NCBI GenBank assembly: GCA_026014815.1
Contig: JAOZHP010000031.1
Location: 1 to 64,000, forward strand
Origin: Candidatus Bathyarchaeota archaeon
Lineage (GTDB): Archaea > Thermoproteota > Bathyarchaeia > TCS64
DNA: 64,000 nt
Direction of reading: 5' to 3'
Shown here: positions 9,296-17,384 of the stretch, one piece after another
Layout of the letters: the number at the start of each line of letters is the position of its first letter
How positions within the stretch are numbered: position 1 is the stretch's first letter
Position numbers and translations under genes: made by a program
The notes under the pieces: model-generated
The model's input: only the letters and a program-made list of their open reading frames with translations
The model's database searches: none
What the model was told of the DNA's origin: nothing

Positions 9296-9687
9296 GCCTG
9301 GTTCTCTCCCTTATCAAGCAGCGTCACTGCTGGAATAGGTTTTTTGTCGGGACTAGGGTTGTTCTTAGAATCTGTTTCCTCCGTCAGGAGGAGCTTGTCC
9401 AGTCCGAGTGATACACACTCATATCCCTGTCTCCGTAACTGAATTGTGTTTGTGTTTTTAAAAAGGTATTCGTTACTACACGACTCGTTTGTAAATAGAT
9501 ACACAGCCCACGTACTCACCACGGTACTTGATGCCGCCGAGTAGTCTCCCCCGATCATGGCTTCCTCCTCGATGAGACGGTTTGTGAACTCCAGCATATC
9601 GTCAAGGTCACCCTACCTCGGGGTGCGGAGAATAACCTCTATGCCGTCCTTGGCTGTGAAAACACGTAGTATGGTGCCTGCCCTCAT
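9292..9687 (-). pseudogene. GNAT acetyltransferase remnant with an in-frame amber codon
   Basis: Reading from an ATG at 9687 gives IEVILRTPR, then TAG at 9613-9615, then GDLDDMLEFTNRLIEEE in the same frame. This is the start of a GNAT acetyltransferase (typical form LRTPRWxDLDDLLEFINSLVEE), and the stop replaces the usual Trp, so a TGG to TAG change is the simple explanation. After about residue 45 the frame no longer resembles GNAT and the acetyl-CoA core is absent. The remaining 101-codon frame ends at 9292, overlapping the trpS start. It is a truncated and nonsense-mutated gene; whether the lower part is still translated is unknown. Confidence 0.75.
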
Positions 9688-9731
9688 ACCGTTCACCTGA
9701 CTTGGTGAAGGCAATAAGATATTAAAAGTAG

Positions 9732-10193
9732 TTAGGATTCGAGGACATCCAGCACGGCTTCCTCAAGGTTCTTGCCCTCCGGGGCGTTCTCGATGATCTC
9801 ACCCAGCTTCTCACCATCCTTCGTCAGGATGTAAATGCTTGGTATCTTAACCACGTCGAACTCCTCGACTTGGGCTGGGCTTGGGGGAATTCTCCACCGC
9901 CTCGCATTATTCTTGGCGTCCCTCATGAGGTGTCCAAACACTCGTACCTCCAGCCCCGTCTCTTTCTGTATGTGAGCCAGCACTGGAACATTGTTATAAC
10001 AGTCTGGGCACCACTCAGCGCTGAAGACAAAGATCTTTGCATTATCCGCGTGGCACTTGAGCTTGGTAACGATTTCCTCGCTGAGTTTGTATGAGTTGAA
10101 TCGCTCGGTGAACTTGGAGGTCTTCATCTTTGCGTTCTCAATGTATTCAAGGATCGGCTCAGAGTCCTCGTGGAGCTTTATCATATCGTACAT
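9732..10193 (-). CDS. Thioredoxin-fold protein (WCPDC motif)
   Basis: A 153-residue thioredoxin-like protein. The active site is SAEWCPDCYNNVP (C62, C65), followed by LEVRVFGHLMRD and the cis-proline region VVKIPSIYILTKDG. An N-terminal helical extension of about 45 residues precedes the domain, as in the thioredoxin_9-type family. There is no signal peptide. It is likely a cytosolic disulfide reductase or oxidoreductase; its partner is unknown. It is divergent from the PhoU-like gene across a 173-base promoter region. Confidence 0.85.
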   Translation of the reverse strand: MYDMIKLHEDSEPILEYIENAKMKTSKFTERFNSYKLSEEIVTKLKCHADNAKIFVFSAEWCPDCYNNVPVLAHIQKETGLEVRVFGHLMRDAKNNARRWRIPPSPAQVEEFDVVKIPSIYILTKDGEKLGEIIENAPEGKNLEEAVLDVLES

Positions 10194-10287
10194 AATTCAC
10201 ATGGAGACATGAACGGCCAAATATAACCTGACTTATACCTTGTCGGTTATTGAAATAACTAACCTATGCCGGTACTTCTATATACTC

Positions 10288-10298
10288 TATATAAAAAC
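10288..10298 (+). promoter_or_regulatory. TATA box of the PhoU-like regulator gene
   Basis: CTATATAAAAA is a strong archaeal TATA element. It predicts initiation near 10320 and a leader of about 47 bases before the TTG start at 10367. A 10-bp palindrome, ACTCTAGAGT (10346-10355), lies in that leader, 12 bases ahead of the start codon. Confidence 0.6.
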
Positions 10299-10366
10299 CA
10301 AAGACAAACAGTAAAAAACATGATAATTATATTCATCATCAGAGAACTCTAGAGTGTTGAAATATT

Positions 10367-11419
10367 TTGGCAAAAAAAGTACCCGGTGAAGAGCTTAGAA
10401 AAGTTCAGGTAACTGGTGGCTCCACATACATTATTTCTCTTCCAAAGAACTGGGTTGAGCAGATGGGGCTTCAGCGAGGAAGCGTTGTACGAATCAGCCA
10501 GGAAGACGACCTAACCCTCTGCGTACAACCAGAATCCGCGGAGACACAAGATGCCACTAGACGCGCCATACTCACTCCACGGCAGGACGAGACTCCTGAT
10601 AGTCTAGTTCGTAGAGTAGTGTCAGCCTACCTCATGGGGTTCAACATACTCCAAATGAAAAACCCTAAGGAACGAATCGACCGCAGCCAGAGGTTCGCTG
10701 TAAAAGACTTTACACGAAAAAAACTTGTTGGCACCGAGATCCTATCTGATCTACCCCAAGAACTCACCCTTCAGGTACTGCTCAGTTATACTGAACTCTC
10801 CGTCATGGATGCTTTACGGCGTATGAGCCTCATCGCTGCGTCAATGCACAGGGACGCTATTACGGTTCTCGGCACAGAGGATAGCCGACTTGCCAAGGAA
10901 ATCGTGGCTATGGACGACGAGGTTGACCGGTTTAACCTTTACATCATCAGGCTCCTGAACGTGGCGGTTATGGATGCTCACATATTGAAGGAGTCGGGCT
11001 TAAACTCTCCACGTGATTGTCTCGCATACCGGCTTATCGTCAAGTCTGTTGAGCGTATGGCTGACCACGCAGTGAATATCGCCCAAAATAGGCTTGCCCT
11101 GACCCTGAGCGTCGTCGAGAAGGGTGTTGTGGATGAGCTTGAGAAGCTGAGTAACTTCGCGTTAGAGGTTTTTGAGGAGGCCATGGAGGCGGTTTTCGAC
11201 GAGGACTACTCAGAGGCTGACAAAGTTCTGGACAAGGCTTTCGAGATTCGTAAGATGGAGGTTGAAGTGCTTCACTTGCTCATCAAGTATGCTCCCCCGG
11301 AGGAGGTGCCTGCTTTGAGGCTTATCGTGGAAAGCATCAGCCGTACTGCGGAATATGGTGCTGATATAGCTGAAACTGTGCTGAATATGACTGTTAAGGA
11401 TGCAGTTATCGAGGCTTAA
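10367..11419 (+). CDS. PhoU domain-containing phosphate-uptake regulator with N-terminal AbrB-like domain
   Basis: A 350-residue protein with an N-terminal SpoVT/AbrB-like DNA-binding domain (residues 8-52, KVQVTGGSTYIISLPKNWV) and two PhoU helical repeats (about 120-210 and 225-335). This domain pairing is common in archaea, where it is thought to regulate phosphate transport; unlike bacterial PhoU it can bind DNA directly. The start is TTG, because the upstream in-frame codons lead directly to a stop. No phosphate transporter is next to it; the FTR1 iron permease follows after 95 bases with its own promoter. Confidence 0.87.
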   Translation: MAKKVPGEELRKVQVTGGSTYIISLPKNWVEQMGLQRGSVVRISQEDDLTLCVQPESAETQDATRRAILTPRQDETPDSLVRRVVSAYLMGFNILQMKNPKERIDRSQRFAVKDFTRKKLVGTEILSDLPQELTLQVLLSYTELSVMDALRRMSLIAASMHRDAITVLGTEDSRLAKEIVAMDDEVDRFNLYIIRLLNVAVMDAHILKESGLNSPRDCLAYRLIVKSVERMADHAVNIAQNRLALTLSVVEKGVVDELEKLSNFALEVFEEAMEAVFDEDYSEADKVLDKAFEIRKMEVEVLHLLIKYAPPEEVPALRLIVESISRTAEYGADIAETVLNMTVKDAVIEA

Positions 11420-11445
11420 CCTTCTTTTACATGAAAACAATCACA

Positions 11446-11472
11446 TTTAAAAGTTAGGCTGACCTAAACTTC
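11446..11472 (+). promoter_or_regulatory. DtxR/IdeR-type iron box overlapping the FTR1 promoter
   Basis: TTAGGCTGACCTAA at 11454-11467 differs at one position from the right-hand 14 bases of the DtxR/IdeR consensus (TTAGGCTAACCTAA). It directly abuts a TATA element (TTTAAAA, 11446-11452) upstream of the iron permease gene, so a bound metal-loaded repressor would block TBP/TFB. Near-dyad flanks (AAGTTAGG and CCTAAACTT) extend the site. A matching box occurs at 40639-40652. Confidence 0.65.
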
Positions 11473-11514
11473 GTGGCCTTGAACTTGAGGTTAGCCAAAA
11501 AATAAGGTGGTTGG

Positions 11515-12369
11515 ATGTACGAAACAATACTACCAAGCTTCATCATAACATTCAGAGAAGCACTAGAAGCAGCCCTCCTCGTGACCATCATGGTCACATA
11601 CCTCAACAAAATAGGAAAGAAACAACTGACCAAGTACGCGTACGCTGGAACATTCATGGCGCTGGTAGTTAGCATAGTGATAGGCATAGCAGTACAGACG
11701 TTATACGGTGGAATGGACAAGGTCACAGCTGAGATATTTGAAGGAGTAGCCTCACTCACCGCGGTAGCGGTGCTAACATCAATGATACTATGGATGACAG
11801 AGCACAGCAAAGAGATCAAGGGAAACCTCGAAGGCAAGATCGAGTACTCCGTCACTCAGGGTGAACTATACGGGATAGCGTCACTGGCGTTCGTCGCCGT
11901 GTTCAGGGAGGGACTGGAGACCGTCCTCTTCCTCTCAGCTACCTTCCTACAGGATAGCGCAGGAACCATAGTAGGCATAATACTGGGAGCCTCGGTGGTA
12001 TTGATACTCTCAATACTACTCATGAGAGGCACTGTGAACCTTGAGATAAGCAAGTTCTTCAAGGTCACAAGCATACTCCTTGTGGTCTTCGGCGCTGGCC
12101 TAGCAGGCTATGGTGTCCATGAGCTCATCGAGGCAGGTGAAAACTCAGGCATGGACCTAGGGGTCCTATCCGAGAAACCATACGACATCAATCCACCATT
12201 GAACCCAGATGGATCATATCCACTTCTCCACGAGAATGGAATCGTGGGCTCCGTGTTCAAGGCCCTCATGGGCTACGACGGGAATCCCGAGTGGCTTCGC
12301 ATCATAGTATACGTGGGATACTGGGCAGTCATCGGCACCTATCTGTTACGTAAGTATAGGCAGGAGTAG
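11515..12369 (+). CDS. FTR1-family high-affinity iron permease
   Basis: A 284-residue polytopic membrane protein of the iron/lead transporter (FTR1/EfeU) family. The two conserved iron-binding REGLE-type motifs are present: REALE (14-18) in the first helix and REGLE (131-135) in the fourth. There are about seven hydrophobic helices. The loop at about 205-245 is probably extracytoplasmic. The RBS-like AAGGTGG is 5-10 bases ahead of the ATG. An iron box upstream suggests derepression under iron limitation. No EfeO or EfeB partner is adjacent, so the oxidase or ligand protein must be elsewhere or absent. Confidence 0.92.
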   Translation: MYETILPSFIITFREALEAALLVTIMVTYLNKIGKKQLTKYAYAGTFMALVVSIVIGIAVQTLYGGMDKVTAEIFEGVASLTAVAVLTSMILWMTEHSKEIKGNLEGKIEYSVTQGELYGIASLAFVAVFREGLETVLFLSATFLQDSAGTIVGIILGASVVLILSILLMRGTVNLEISKFFKVTSILLVVFGAGLAGYGVHELIEAGENSGMDLGVLSEKPYDINPPLNPDGSYPLLHENGIVGSVFKALMGYDGNPEWLRIIVYVGYWAVIGTYLLRKYRQE

Positions 12370-12417
12370 ATTTTTCAGAATCTTTTTTAAGTCTGAAGCC
12401 TCCGGGGATTACGCATT

Positions 12418-12494
12418 GGGACCGTGGTCAAGCTTGGTACGATACGCGGTTCGGGTCCGCGTGATCCCCGGTTCGAATCCGGGCGGTCCCACCA
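12418..12494 (+). tRNA. tRNA-Pro (anticodon CGG), 3' CCA encoded
   Basis: A complete cloverleaf: acceptor GGGACCG/CGGTCCC, anticodon stem CGCGG/CCGCG around TTCGGGT (anticodon CGG), and T arm CCCGG/CCGGG with TTCGAAT. Discriminator A is at 12491 and CCA is encoded at 12492-12494. No intron is visible. Confidence 0.95.
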
Positions 12495-12516
12495 CAAATA
12501 TATAAGAAAAAAGGAG

Positions 12517-12687
12517 TTAATGGACTAGGATTTTCTTGGGTTTATCCCCAAACTTTACTGGCGCTGCAATCTCTTCCTCTTCTTTCGGGGCTTGGGGCTT
12601 TTCGTTTGTTCCCTCAAAAACACAGTGTCCAAGTTCGGAGCACAAGCTGTCTCCATATATTTTCAAGCAATCTCTGCATGGATTCAT
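12517..12687 (-). CDS. Small cysteine-rich protein, 56 residues, function unknown
   Basis: A 56-residue ORF beginning MNPCRDCLKIYG, with cysteines at 4, 7, 16 and 22 that could bind one zinc ion, followed by an acidic Pro/Glu-rich linker and a lysine-rich end (KPKKILVH). A TATA-like element (TTATAATT on the minus strand, near 12703-12710) lies about 20 bases upstream, so the transcript would be nearly leaderless. The coding character and Cys spacing make it likely real, but I recognise no family. It faces tRNA-Pro convergently. Confidence 0.5.
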   Translation of the reverse strand: MNPCRDCLKIYGDSLCSELGHCVFEGTNEKPQAPKEEEEIAAPVKFGDKPKKILVH

Positions 12688-12732
12688 CTAGTCTCTAAGG
12701 ATTAATTATAATGCCCATGAATCTATAACAAT

Positions 12733-12771
12733 TGCGACACATTTGTTATATCTCAAAACCAAAATGTCGCA
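12733..12771. repeat. Inverted repeat TGCGACA...TGTCGCA
   Basis: TGCGACA (12733-12739) and TGTCGCA (12765-12771) are exact inverted copies 25 bases apart, with AT-rich, partly matching flanks. They lie in the 334-base gap between the small Cys protein and the M28 peptidase (12688-13021), in which I see no coding signal. The repeat may be an operator pair or an RNA hairpin. Confidence 0.4.
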
Positions 12772-13021
12772 TTTGACATAGATCTAATTCCTCATACAGT
12801 TATCCTCTAACAGCGCAGGCACAATGCTATGAAGTTCATTCAACAAACTGAATCATAATTCCATTAGGCTTCTTCATGGTTATCGATGATTAAGGACTAA
12901 AGGTCATGAAGACCCTCATAGCTAGAGAGGTTGATTACAGCCGCTGACAAAACACGAATCCAGTTATTTCTGTTTCTGGCAAGTGTTATACCTCTCTCCA
13001 CGTGTATCAACTTGAATTATC

Positions 13022-14818
13022 ATGATTATACTCACTGATGAGACTAAGAAACTCATCAAGAAACTGGAGAAAGGCATCAACAAGGACTTGATGCAGGCCA
13101 ACTGGGAGGCCATGATGGAGTTTGCTCCCATGCACTCCGGGAGTCAGGAGGAGGAACAGGCCGTCCAGTTCATGAAACAGAAGTTCGAGGAGTACGGCCT
13201 TGAGACCAAGGTCCACCGCTTCGAGGCGTATATCAGCGATCCCAAGTTCAGCAGCTTGAAGATCATAAGTCCCATCGACTTGGAGGTTCAGTGCACACCC
13301 TACCGGCAAGTAGGTACCACCACTCCGGAGGGTTTCGAGGCCGAGATGATATACATCCCGCCCGACGAGATAGGCTACGCCGAGTGTAGAGACAAGATCG
13401 TGCTATGTGAACAGAGGACAAGCGGCGACTGGATGGGACTCAGAGCCGACTTCCTGCTGAGACTCCAGAAAATGGGCCTCAAGGCACTGGTAGTCATCGA
13501 GCAAGACGACTACATGCCCACGGTGGTACACCAGCGGGCAGACTTCAGCGTATCAGGAAGCCCCACACCAGACAACATAGACAAGATACACACGATACCC
13601 GCTATTCTTCACATCAGCAACAAGGACGGTCAAGCCCTCAAAAAGCTGGTGAAGCAGGGCGAGGTCAAAGCCCATATCGTGTCCATCATGGATACTGGCT
13701 GGAAGACTCTGCCTCTCCTTGAGACAGAGATCAGAGGCACTGTGGAGCCTGAAAAATTCATTCTAGTGAATGCCCACGTGGATACACCCCCATTCAGCCC
13801 CGGTGTCGTGGATAATCTCAGTGGCAATGTGGCCGTGATGGAGCTAGCGAGACTCATCAACAACCATAAAGATAAGCTAAGGCGCAGCATCCGGATCGCC
13901 ATCTGGGCTGGCCACGAGATAGGCCGCTACGCGGGCTCTACCTGGTACAACGACGCAATGTGGAATGAACTAAGACACAACTGCACCGCTAGCTACAACA
14001 TTGACAGCCCCGGTGCTGAGGGAGCATCCAAGTTTAGAGCCGTCCAGATCACAGAAGTCATGGACGCCGCTCAGGATACCATCGAGTCTGTGCAAGGGCA
14101 CAAGGTGGATAACCTCCGCTGGGCAACAAGAGCAGGCGATGGTAGCTTCTGGGGCACAGGCATGCCCCACGTGAGTATCACTACAAGCAGGCCGCCGGAG
14201 CTCTATGACCCCCACGTGAATTACTCTGGTGGAGGCTGGTGGTGGCATACACCATACGCGACTATGGACCACGGCGACGTTGACGTGTTGGAGATGGACG
14301 TCAAAGCTGAGCTGGGGTTCATCCTCAGGATGACTAACTGCCCCGTATTGCCTTACAACTTCACTGGCTACGCTGAGAAGCTCCTCAGCATCCTTGTGGA
14401 GATGCAGGAGAAGGCCAACAAGGTCCGAGCATACTTTAATTTGTACCCGGTAATCGAGCGAGCCATGGATTTCAAGAAACTCAGCGCTGAGCTGGAAGAA
14501 GCAATAAAGAGGAAGGCGAAGAGTCTGAACGAGGATGAGATCAAGGAACTCAACGAAGCACTAATGTGGATAAGCAGGCACGTGAACCCTGTGGCTCACA
14601 GCAACGCTGGGCCTAGCGAGCAGATGACCATGGAGACCTTTGGGGCTTTACCGTTCCCGAGGATCGCAGGCATCATAGACTTGGCTAATATGACGCTGCA
14701 TCAGAGCCACGAGTTCAAGCTCCTCCAAAACAAGCTACAGAGGCAGAGGAACATCGTCGAGGAAGGCTTCTACCAGGCCAACAAGCTCATCGAAACGACC
14801 CTCGCGAAGCTGAAATAA
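13022..14818 (+). CDS. M28-family peptidase with PA-like insert and C-terminal helical extension
   Basis: A 598-residue zinc aminopeptidase-like protein. The N-terminal part and a protease-associated-like region (about 90-240) precede the M28 core. Metal-ligand motifs are NAHVDT (H252, D254), GVVDN (D264) and WAGHEIG (E299). In classical M28 enzymes the last motif is Glu-Glu with the first Glu acting as general base; here that position is His298, seen in a divergent M28 subgroup with GH(S/E)xGRYxGS. A helical C-terminal region (about 450-598) follows. No signal peptide, so it acts in the cytosol. It is probably an aminopeptidase, but the altered base position leaves activity uncertain. Confidence 0.85.
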   Translation: MIILTDETKKLIKKLEKGINKDLMQANWEAMMEFAPMHSGSQEEEQAVQFMKQKFEEYGLETKVHRFEAYISDPKFSSLKIISPIDLEVQCTPYRQVGTTTPEGFEAEMIYIPPDEIGYAECRDKIVLCEQRTSGDWMGLRADFLLRLQKMGLKALVVIEQDDYMPTVVHQRADFSVSGSPTPDNIDKIHTIPAILHISNKDGQALKKLVKQGEVKAHIVSIMDTGWKTLPLLETEIRGTVEPEKFILVNAHVDTPPFSPGVVDNLSGNVAVMELARLINNHKDKLRRSIRIAIWAGHEIGRYAGSTWYNDAMWNELRHNCTASYNIDSPGAEGASKFRAVQITEVMDAAQDTIESVQGHKVDNLRWATRAGDGSFWGTGMPHVSITTSRPPELYDPHVNYSGGGWWWHTPYATMDHGDVDVLEMDVKAELGFILRMTNCPVLPYNFTGYAEKLLSILVEMQEKANKVRAYFNLYPVIERAMDFKKLSAELEEAIKRKAKSLNEDEIKELNEALMWISRHVNPVAHSNAGPSEQMTMETFGALPFPRIAGIIDLANMTLHQSHEFKLLQNKLQRQRNIVEEGFYQANKLIETTLAKLK

Positions 14819-14832
14819 ACCCTATTCTCAAA

Positions 14833-15717
14833 ATGACTTCTTTTTATCCCCTTTTCCGAGTAGGATTGCTCCTCACAGAGCGATGTACCGTCTCCTGCAA
14901 CCACTGCTGGTTCAGCTGCGGCCCAGAGAGAACAGGGACCATGACGCTGGAAACCGCTAAACAGGTTATAGATGAAGCTACAGGTCTCGGCGCTGAATGG
15001 GTTAGCTTTACGGGGGGAGAGCCTTTCCTTGTTTATCATGAGATGAAGGAACTGATTGGTTACGCAGCGGATAGAGGACTGCTGAAGGAGGCAGTGACCA
15101 ACTGTCATTGGGCTGAGACAGAGGAAACGGCTCAGGCGAAGCTCACACCGCTAGTTGAAGCGGGGCTTGACGTCCTGAATATCAGCGTAGATGACTTTCA
15201 CCAAGACAACATCCCGTTAATGAATGTAAGGAACTGCTTCAACGCCGCCAAGAGACTTGACTTGAAGATGGTTCTCATGATAGCCGTGGCGAAGAACAGC
15301 GTAATAACCGTAAAAAACATTAGTGAACTCCTAATGGACGCATCGATACAGGTTCTAGGTGAACCCCGCATCAGTGATCCCTCTGCCCTAGTGATTGAAA
15401 CCGCGTTCACACCCGTTGGTAGAGGCGCAGAGATACCCCGAGAGAACTGGTACATCGATCATGGTAAGCTCGACGGAGTATGCCCTGCTGCGTTAAAGGA
15501 TATCGGCGTGAAGCCTAACGGCGACGTGATGCCCTGCTGTGGCCCTCTGAGCCTCAAAGCAGACGCGACACTTGGGAACATAAACGACGCGTCATTGGAG
15601 ACCTTGCTAACGAGGGCTTTGAACGATGAAAGATTCAAGAAGATCACGAAGCGAGGCCTCGAAGGCAGCACTGGAAGATACGTGAATCGGTGTCACCTCT
15701 GTTTTGAGTCTTGGTAA
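14833..15717 (+). CDS. Radical SAM protein with SPASM-like C-terminus
   Basis: A 294-residue radical SAM enzyme. The cluster motif is CTVSCNHC (C18, C22, C25), followed by the GGEP motif VSFTGGEPF. The C-terminal part carries further cysteines (VCPAALKDIG, DVMPCCGPLS and a final NRCHLCFESW), in a SPASM/Twitch-like arrangement that holds auxiliary clusters. SPASM proteins modify peptides or proteins. No precursor peptide gene or transporter is adjacent, so the substrate is unknown. It starts 14 bases after the M28 peptidase stop, so cotranscription is likely. Confidence 0.85.
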   Translation: MTSFYPLFRVGLLLTERCTVSCNHCWFSCGPERTGTMTLETAKQVIDEATGLGAEWVSFTGGEPFLVYHEMKELIGYAADRGLLKEAVTNCHWAETEETAQAKLTPLVEAGLDVLNISVDDFHQDNIPLMNVRNCFNAAKRLDLKMVLMIAVAKNSVITVKNISELLMDASIQVLGEPRISDPSALVIETAFTPVGRGAEIPRENWYIDHGKLDGVCPAALKDIGVKPNGDVMPCCGPLSLKADATLGNINDASLETLLTRALNDERFKKITKRGLEGSTGRYVNRCHLCFESW

Positions 15718-15725
15718 GGGAAGGA

Positions 15726-15741
15726 GGACCCTTCCGGGTCC
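15726..15741. terminator. GC-rich hairpin between convergent genes
   Basis: GGACCC-TTCC-GGGTCC is a perfect 6-bp hairpin with a 4-base loop, just after the radical SAM stop and before the convergent phosphoesterase gene. There is no long T-tract, so terminator function is only a guess. Confidence 0.35.
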
Positions 15742-15836
15742 CAATGGCATTATATATGGCAGCTCTTCGGTAACACCCATAGAGCTATAGAAAAATGACT
15801 CAACCGCCACTATAAGATCAAATATGTAGCGGAAAC

Positions 15837-16682
15837 CTACGTATAGCTCTCAAGACGCTTTCGGAGGAAACCCACCTTACCCACATAGGTGCCATCCAGC
15901 AGGTATGCGTCAAAGTCCTCCATATTCACGGCCTCTGTCCTGAACAGTGGACCCAGCAAGCTCTTAGGTGCCTCTTGGTTAACTGGGAGACCCCCCAGCA
16001 TGTCGTTGAACATGGGCATAATGATTATCTCAGGGTTCCCCGGGGTCACCATAAAGTGGTCCCTGAATTCTTTCAAGGCGTCTTCCTCCACCTTGACGTT
16101 TTCCTGTGCTAGGAACGCTTTACACAGGGCCTCGGGTTCACATTTGCCCCTTATCCATGCCCTTTGACTCATCCTGATGCCGAGGGGCGTGTTCAGCATC
16201 ACAGTGGGGTGGTTATGGGCCATAATCACGGCGTCCACGCTCATCATCTCAGGTGGCGGCCACGCATGACCATGAAGAACAGCGGCAGTGAAGCCGTCTC
16301 CTATAATGACTCCTTTGCTCGTGTGGAGCGTCACCTCCTCGGGAAGATAGTTCTGTATGTTGGCGTCATGATTGCCACGGGTAACGTCGATATGCTCCAC
16401 GGCCTCTAGAAGCGTGTTGAAGAAGTGAGGTATCTCTCGTTTCTCTTGGAAGCTGGTGGCTGGTACACCGTGCTTCACGTCTCCTACAAGTATGAGCCTG
16501 TCTGGTCTGTATTCTTCGAGGCGTGCCGTCATCTCGTCCAGCATTCTGTTCCACTGGTACGGGATGTTGATTCCCTGCTTGGCAAGTTCGTACTCCATGC
16601 CGAGGTGCAGGTCAGCTGCTAGCATCACTCGTTCCCCTGACTCAACCATGAGCACAGGGTGGGGTGTTAGCAGCTGGATCAT
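15837..16682 (-). CDS. Archaeal metallophosphoesterase (SbcD-related)
   Basis: A calcineurin-like phosphoesterase of about 281 residues. Motifs in order are ADLHLG, VGDVKHG, RGNHDA, HGHAWP and AHNHP, the dinuclear-metal set of the archaeal SbcD-related family. I chose ATG 16682 because a TATA element (TTTAAATT on the minus strand, about 16706-16713) sits at the right distance for a leaderless start there; a longer form from 16721 would read through the promoter. Members are predicted nucleases or phosphodiesterases; the substrate is unknown. It is divergent from the SWIM-domain gene. Confidence 0.85.
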   Translation of the reverse strand: MIQLLTPHPVLMVESGERVMLAADLHLGMEYELAKQGINIPYQWNRMLDEMTARLEEYRPDRLILVGDVKHGVPATSFQEKREIPHFFNTLLEAVEHIDVTRGNHDANIQNYLPEEVTLHTSKGVIIGDGFTAAVLHGHAWPPPEMMSVDAVIMAHNHPTVMLNTPLGIRMSQRAWIRGKCEPEALCKAFLAQENVKVEEDALKEFRDHFMVTPGNPEIIIMPMFNDMLGGLPVNQEAPKSLLGPLFRTEAVNMEDFDAYLLDGTYVGKVGFLRKRLESYT

Positions 16683-16766
16683 ACAGAGAAGACCCAGTGT
16701 CACGGAATTTAAACCGTTCACATGACGCCCCTAACAATAAAGCAGAGTACACGAATATCGTTGTAG

Positions 16767-17186
16767 ATGTCCACGCCTCTCCGTGAGCACCTAGTGCTGG
16801 GGCAGATACTGCGCGAGCTAAGCACAGAGCACGAGATAAGCCGGCTCAACTGGCAGCGGCTCAGAGATACCTTTGGGGACAGATTCATCAAGGCGTGGAG
16901 GCTCATCACCGAGAACCGTGTCAAACGATACCTGTTCAGGCCCAGCGGTAAAGAGATCTGGATAGCCATCGGTAACAACGCCGAGTACATGATCTACCCG
17001 AGAGCAGGTTACTGCAGCTGCAGCGACTTTTACTTCAGGGTGCTGGACCAGGAGGTAGCCCTCTGTTACCATGTCCTAGCCCAGAGGCTCGCCGAGACAC
17101 TTGACCATTACGATACCATAATGGAGGATGATGAGGCGTATAACCTTCTCATGGATATCTGGAAAAAGTACTCTGTGGCTGATTAG
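16767..17186 (+). CDS. SWIM zinc-finger protein
   Basis: A 139-residue protein with a C-terminal SWIM domain: C83-x-C85 ... C100-x-H102 in YCSCSDF and ALCYHVLAQRLAE, exactly the CxCx(n)CxH pattern. The N-terminal half is helical and basic (VKRYLFRPSGKEIW). SWIM domains bind DNA or proteins; in eukaryotes the SWIM protein Sws1/Shu2 partners Rad51 paralogues in recombination, and small archaeal SWIM proteins have been proposed as counterparts. Its neighbour two genes on is RPA, which fits a role in single-strand DNA transactions. That role is inferred from context. Confidence 0.82.
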   Translation: MSTPLREHLVLGQILRELSTEHEISRLNWQRLRDTFGDRFIKAWRLITENRVKRYLFRPSGKEIWIAIGNNAEYMIYPRAGYCSCSDFYFRVLDQEVALCYHVLAQRLAETLDHYDTIMEDDEAYNLLMDIWKKYSVAD

Positions 17187-17219
17187 AGTCAAACCTAAAT
17201 ACCCTGCCGTGGACATTGG

Positions 17220-17342
17220 ATGCTGATGACAATCCCTGTGCTCTTCAGCTGGGTCAAGAACCTCATCGCAATTCTAGCTGTAACCGTTCTAGCAATGGGG
17301 TTCCTGTACATGTACATGACAGAGACCAAGAAAAGCAAGTAG
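17220..17342 (+). CDS. Small single-span membrane protein, 40 residues
   Basis: A 40-residue ORF between the SWIM gene (33-base gap) and RPA (42-base gap). It has one hydrophobic helix (about residues 13-33, LIAILAVTVLAMGFLYMYM) and a basic tail (ETKKSK), consistent with an N-out, C-in membrane miniprotein. The start could be 17220 or the ATG at 17226. Coding is supported by the tidy TM/positive-tail layout and by position. Function unknown. Confidence 0.5.
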   Translation: MLMTIPVLFSWVKNLIAILAVTVLAMGFLYMYMTETKKSK

Positions 17343-17384
17343 GATAATTTTTACGCAAGTCAATCCCTTACACTCACGGAAAAC

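Noticed and set aside
9613-9615. TAG read as pyrrolysine in the GNAT frame
   Set aside because: The TAG replaces a position that is normally Trp and the rest of the domain has decayed. No pyl genes or methylamine methyltransferases are in the window. A nonsense mutation is simpler.
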